Notes under the pieces: model-generated | What the model was told of the DNA's origin: nothing | The model's input: only the letters and a program-made list of their open reading frames with translations | Databases searched by the model: none | Program-made: the position numbers and the translations under genes | Part shown: positions 11,843-14,831 of the stretch, piece after piece | How positions within the stretch are numbered: position 1 is the stretch's first letter | Layout of the letters: every line of letters begins with the position of its first letter | Origin: Candidatus Falkowiibacteriota bacterium | GTDB lineage: Bacteria > Patescibacteriota > Patescibacteriia > CAIXNZ01 | Assembly: GCA_903920975.1 (NCBI GenBank) | Contig: CAIXNZ010000117.1 | Coordinates: 1 to 14,831 of the forward strand | Length of the DNA stretch: 14,831 nt | Direction: 5' to 3'

Positions 11843-14791
11843 ATGTCAGAAAATAAAAGTAATTTTGCCAAAAAAGAAGAAGAAATTATTGATTTTTGGG
11901 AGAAAAATAAAATTTTTGAGAAATCAGTAAAACAGCGAGAGCTGTCGCCAGTTTTTTCATTTTATGATGGACCGCCATTTGCCTCTGGTTCGCCTCATTA
12001 TGGCCATATTTTAGCTTCTACATTAAAGGATACGGTAACGCGCTATTGGACTATGCGTGGATTTAAAGTTGCCAGAACCGTGGGTTGGGATTGCCATGGC
12101 TTGCCTGTTGAAAATTTAATTGAAAAGGAATTAAAAATAAAATCAAAAAAGCAGATTTTAACTTTGGCAGATGATGAATACAAAAGCATTAAATTATTCA
12201 ATGAACGCTGCCAGGCCTCTGTTTTTACCTGCGTTGATGAATGGAAAGATACTTTCAAAAGAATTGGCCGCTGGGCAGATTATTCCAATGAATATGCCAC
12301 CATGGATCCAGAATATACAGAAAGTGTCTGGTGGGTATTTAAGGAATTATTTAAAAAGGGTTTAATTTATAAAGATTATCGAGTTGCGCCATATTGTACG
12401 CGTTGCGGAACACCTTTGGCAAATTTTGAAGTAAATCAAAATTATCAGAAAGTCAAAGATCCCTCAATTTATATTAAAGTAAAAATAAAGGATCAGGCTA
12501 ACACCTACTTTTTAGTTTGGACTACCACACCCTGGACATTACCAGCTAATGTCGCTTTAGCCATCGGTAAAAATATTGAGTACGCCAAAATTAAAGTTGG
12601 CCGAGAATATTTTCTTCTGGCCAAAGCCAGACTTGATGCGGCTGAAAAATATTTAGGCGCTTACGATGTGGTAGAGTTGCATAAGGGACATGAATTTATC
12701 GGCTGGGAGTATGAACCGATTTTTGAATATTATAAAAATAAATTAGACAAAAAGGCTTACTATGTTATTGAGGGAGATTTTGTGACCACAGAAGATGGTA
12801 CTGGCATTGTTCACGTGGCACCGGCTTTTGGCGAAGAAGATATGGCTGTTGGCAAAAAATATGATTTACCCGTTTTGATGACCGTAGATTTGGAAGGTAA
12901 ATTTAAGCCCGAGGTAAAGGATTGGGCGGGAATTTTTGTTAAAGATGCTGATCCTAAAATAATGGAATATTTAAAAAGTAAGGGCATTTTAATTTCAGAT
13001 GTCAATGACAAGATTGAGCATGAGTATCCATTTTGCTGGCGTTGTGACAGCCCATTAATTTACTATGCATTGGATGCCTGGTATGTCGCTGTTACTAAAT
13101 TTAAAGAAGATTTGGTTAATAATAATAGTAGCTTAAGGTTGACTGATCCCAATGGCAAAAAACACGAAGGAATCCGTTGGGTTCCAGGTCATGTGAAAGA
13201 GGGGCGTTTTGGCAAATGGCTTGAAGGCGTTAGAGATTGGAATATTTCACGCAATCGTTTTTGGGGCGCGCCATTGCCGGTATGGCAGTGTGCCAAATGC
13301 GGGGTTTATAAAGTTGTGGGCAGTAGGGCAGAACTGGAAAATGATGAAATTAAAGATTTGCACAGACCTTACATTGATGAAATAAAGTTCAAATGCCAAT
13401 GCGGGGGTGAAATGAAAAGAGTGGAAGAAGTTTTTGACTGCTGGTTTGAATCAGGCTCAATGCCCTATGCTCAATATCATTATCCTTTTGAGAATAAAGA
13501 AAAATTCGAAACTGGTTTTCCCTGTGATTTTATTGGCGAAGGATTGGATCAAACTCGCGGTTGGTTTTATACATTGCATGTATTAGCTACAGCATTATTT
13601 AATAAGCCGGCATATAAAAATGTCATTGCCAATGGCTTAATTTTGGCTGAAGATGGGAAAAAGCTTTCCAAAAAATTAAAAAATTATACTGAACCAAATA
13701 TCTTGATTGATAAAACTGGCATTGATGCGATTCGTTATTTTTTGCTGTCATCCACGCCAATGGGCGAGGATTATCGCTTTTCTGACCGTTTAGTTGAAGA
13801 AATGTTGAGAAAAACAGTTATGCTTTTAGGTAATATTTACAGTTTTTATGCTCTTTATGAAAAAAGCATCAAGTTTGACAAAGCGCTGGAACCGCGTGAC
13901 GTGCAAAATATTTTAGATAAATGGATCGTGGCTAAATTAAATATGACCATTAAAGAAGTTACCGAGGAAATGGATAATTTTGATCTGACGCGAGCAGCGC
14001 GGCCAATAGCGGATTTTATCAATGAATTTTCAACTTGGTATTTGCGACGTAGCAGGGAAAGGTTTAAAGGCACTGATCAAAACGACAAAGCGCATGCCTT
14101 ATCAACTATGCGTTATGTTTTATTGAATTTATGCAAAATCAGTGCGCCGTTTTTGCCTTTTATTTCCGAAGATATTTATCAGAAACTCAAGGGTCCCAGG
14201 GAAAGTGTGCATTTGGAAGACTGGCCAGAAACAGCACCTGATTTAATTAAGACAGAACTTTTGGAACAAATGGAAGTGGCTAGAAAATTAATTGAACAGG
14301 CTTTGGCAGCCAGAGCAGAAGCGGGGATTAAAATCAGGCAGCCACTTGCCAAACTTTATATCACAAAAAAATCATTGCCTGAAGATTTTTTAAGTTTGAT
14401 TAAAGACGAAGTTAATGTTAAAGAAGTTGAGGTAATTGAAAAATTGCCAACTGGAAAAAATTATCAAGTTGGCGCAGATGAATTATACAAAGTGGCTCTT
14501 GATATAAAGATTTCAGCTGAATTGCAAAGAGAAGGCCATATCAGGGAATTAATCAGATTTATTAATGCTCTAAGAAAGGATTTGAATTTGAGCTTGGGCG
14601 ATATTGTGGAAGTTTATTACCAAACCAAAGATAAAGATTTATTAAAAGCTATTAAAGAAGCCAATGAAGAATTAATGAGAAGTACTTTATCAAAAGATTT
14701 AATCAACGAAGAAATTAAGCTGGATAAAAATGCCCAGAAAGAATTAGAAATAAATGGCTTGTCAATTTGGATTGGTATAAAAAAGCCATAG
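11843..14791 (+). CDS. ileS: Isoleucyl-tRNA synthetase (eukaryote-like type 2)
   Basis: A 982-residue class I synthetase that charges tRNA-Ile. The HIGH motif is PHYGHI (51-56) within DGPPFASGSPHYGHILAST, followed by GWDCHGLPVE (81-90). The CP1 editing domain starts around TTTPWTLPANVALAI (about 227) and runs to about 420. A Cys cluster (CAKC ... CQC, about 487-520) and DCWFESGSMPYAQ follow. The KMSKS loop is KLSKK (607-611) in DGKKLSKKLKNY, then come the anticodon-binding helices and a C-terminal domain. The HIGH-region and KLSKKLKNY sequence resemble the eukaryotic/archaeal-like IleRS (type 2), a class that includes mupirocin-insensitive enzymes. A weak AAAAGA lies 8 nt before the ATG. The frame is full length with no lesion. 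Confidence 0.96.
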   Translation: MSENKSNFAKKEEEIIDFWEKNKIFEKSVKQRELSPVFSFYDGPPFASGSPHYGHILASTLKDTVTRYWTMRGFKVARTVGWDCHGLPVENLIEKELKIKSKKQILTLADDEYKSIKLFNERCQASVFTCVDEWKDTFKRIGRWADYSNEYATMDPEYTESVWWVFKELFKKGLIYKDYRVAPYCTRCGTPLANFEVNQNYQKVKDPSIYIKVKIKDQANTYFLVWTTTPWTLPANVALAIGKNIEYAKIKVGREYFLLAKARLDAAEKYLGAYDVVELHKGHEFIGWEYEPIFEYYKNKLDKKAYYVIEGDFVTTEDGTGIVHVAPAFGEEDMAVGKKYDLPVLMTVDLEGKFKPEVKDWAGIFVKDADPKIMEYLKSKGILISDVNDKIEHEYPFCWRCDSPLIYYALDAWYVAVTKFKEDLVNNNSSLRLTDPNGKKHEGIRWVPGHVKEGRFGKWLEGVRDWNISRNRFWGAPLPVWQCAKCGVYKVVGSRAELENDEIKDLHRPYIDEIKFKCQCGGEMKRVEEVFDCWFESGSMPYAQYHYPFENKEKFETGFPCDFIGEGLDQTRGWFYTLHVLATALFNKPAYKNVIANGLILAEDGKKLSKKLKNYTEPNILIDKTGIDAIRYFLLSSTPMGEDYRFSDRLVEEMLRKTVMLLGNIYSFYALYEKSIKFDKALEPRDVQNILDKWIVAKLNMTIKEVTEEMDNFDLTRAARPIADFINEFSTWYLRRSRERFKGTDQNDKAHALSTMRYVLLNLCKISAPFLPFISEDIYQKLKGPRESVHLEDWPETAPDLIKTELLEQMEVARKLIEQALAARAEAGIKIRQPLAKLYITKKSLPEDFLSLIKDEVNVKEVEVIEKLPTGKNYQVGADELYKVALDIKISAELQREGHIRELIRFINALRKDLNLSLGDIVEVYYQTKDKDLLKAIKEANEELMRSTLSKDLINEEIKLDKNAQKELEINGLSIWIGIKKP

Positions 14792-14807
14792 CTATAAAGC
14801 TATGGCT
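14784..14807 (+). terminator. Hairpin overlapping the ileS stop codon
   Basis: A perfect 10-bp stem AGCCATAGCT / AGCTATGGCT with loop ATAA; the TAG stop (14789-14791) lies in the left arm. It is not followed by a T-run, so it may be a weak terminator, an mRNA 3'-end stabiliser or an interspersed repeat of the AGCTATGGC type. Confidence 0.5.
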
Positions 14808-14831
14808 GGCAGTTATTTAACTAGCACGAGA

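Noticed and set aside
11742..11930. 62-residue plus-strand frame before ileS
   Set aside because: It covers the ileS promoter and overlaps the ileS start in another frame; there is no sign of coding constraint.

Overview
The window is AT-rich and looks like the chromosome of a candidate-phyla-radiation bacterium (Patescibacteria, most likely in or near Parcubacteria). This is inferred from small genes mostly lacking Shine-Dalgarno sites, interspersed GC-rich palindromic repeats, a eukaryote-like (type 2) isoleucyl-tRNA synthetase, an endonuclease Q homologue, and an ECF sigma / DUF5666 / MacAB-like cassette. No species call is possible without a search.

Layout. (1) 1-920: the 3' end of a 23S rRNA gene, a broken 5S gene interrupted by a double-hairpin repeat, an apparently intact 5S of a different sequence type, and duplicated fragments of the 5S end and its terminator mixed with palindromic repeats. 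(2) 949-2820, minus strand: four accessory genes, namely a putative minimal TraB/Tiki-fold protein, two small unknowns and a membrane protein. (3) 2814-4329: endonuclease Q with its own promoter and a long hairpin in its leader, then a bidirectional terminator and a 28-residue Lys/Arg protein on the minus strand. (4) 4467-4841: a near-consensus promoter, a ~160-nt structured leader, tRNA-Ala(UGC), and a duplicated scrap of the tRNA 3' end beside another palindrome. (5) 4843-10655: a plus-strand cassette of ECF sigma factor, intragenic-operon terminator-like hairpin, small membrane protein (possible anti-sigma), membrane-anchored DUF5666-like protein, MacA-like adaptor with a very long helical insert, MacB-like ATPase, MacB-like permease and a second DUF5666-like protein, closed by a strong bidirectional terminator. 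(6) 10723-11691, minus strand: a DUF4349 membrane protein. (7) 11843-14791: ileS, ending in a hairpin that overlaps the stop codon.

How it fits together. The sigma factor, two membrane proteins and ABC exporter genes are tightly packed and co-oriented. They probably form one envelope-stress or export regulon, with the sigma factor controlling the genes beyond the hairpin at 5406-5437. DUF4349 lies outside this unit, converging on the same terminator.

The most unusual signals are in the RNA-gene regions. Truncated duplicates of 5S rRNA, its terminator and tRNA-Ala each abut a palindromic repeat. The tRNA-Ala leader carries a perfect 16-bp complement to the tRNA 5' end.
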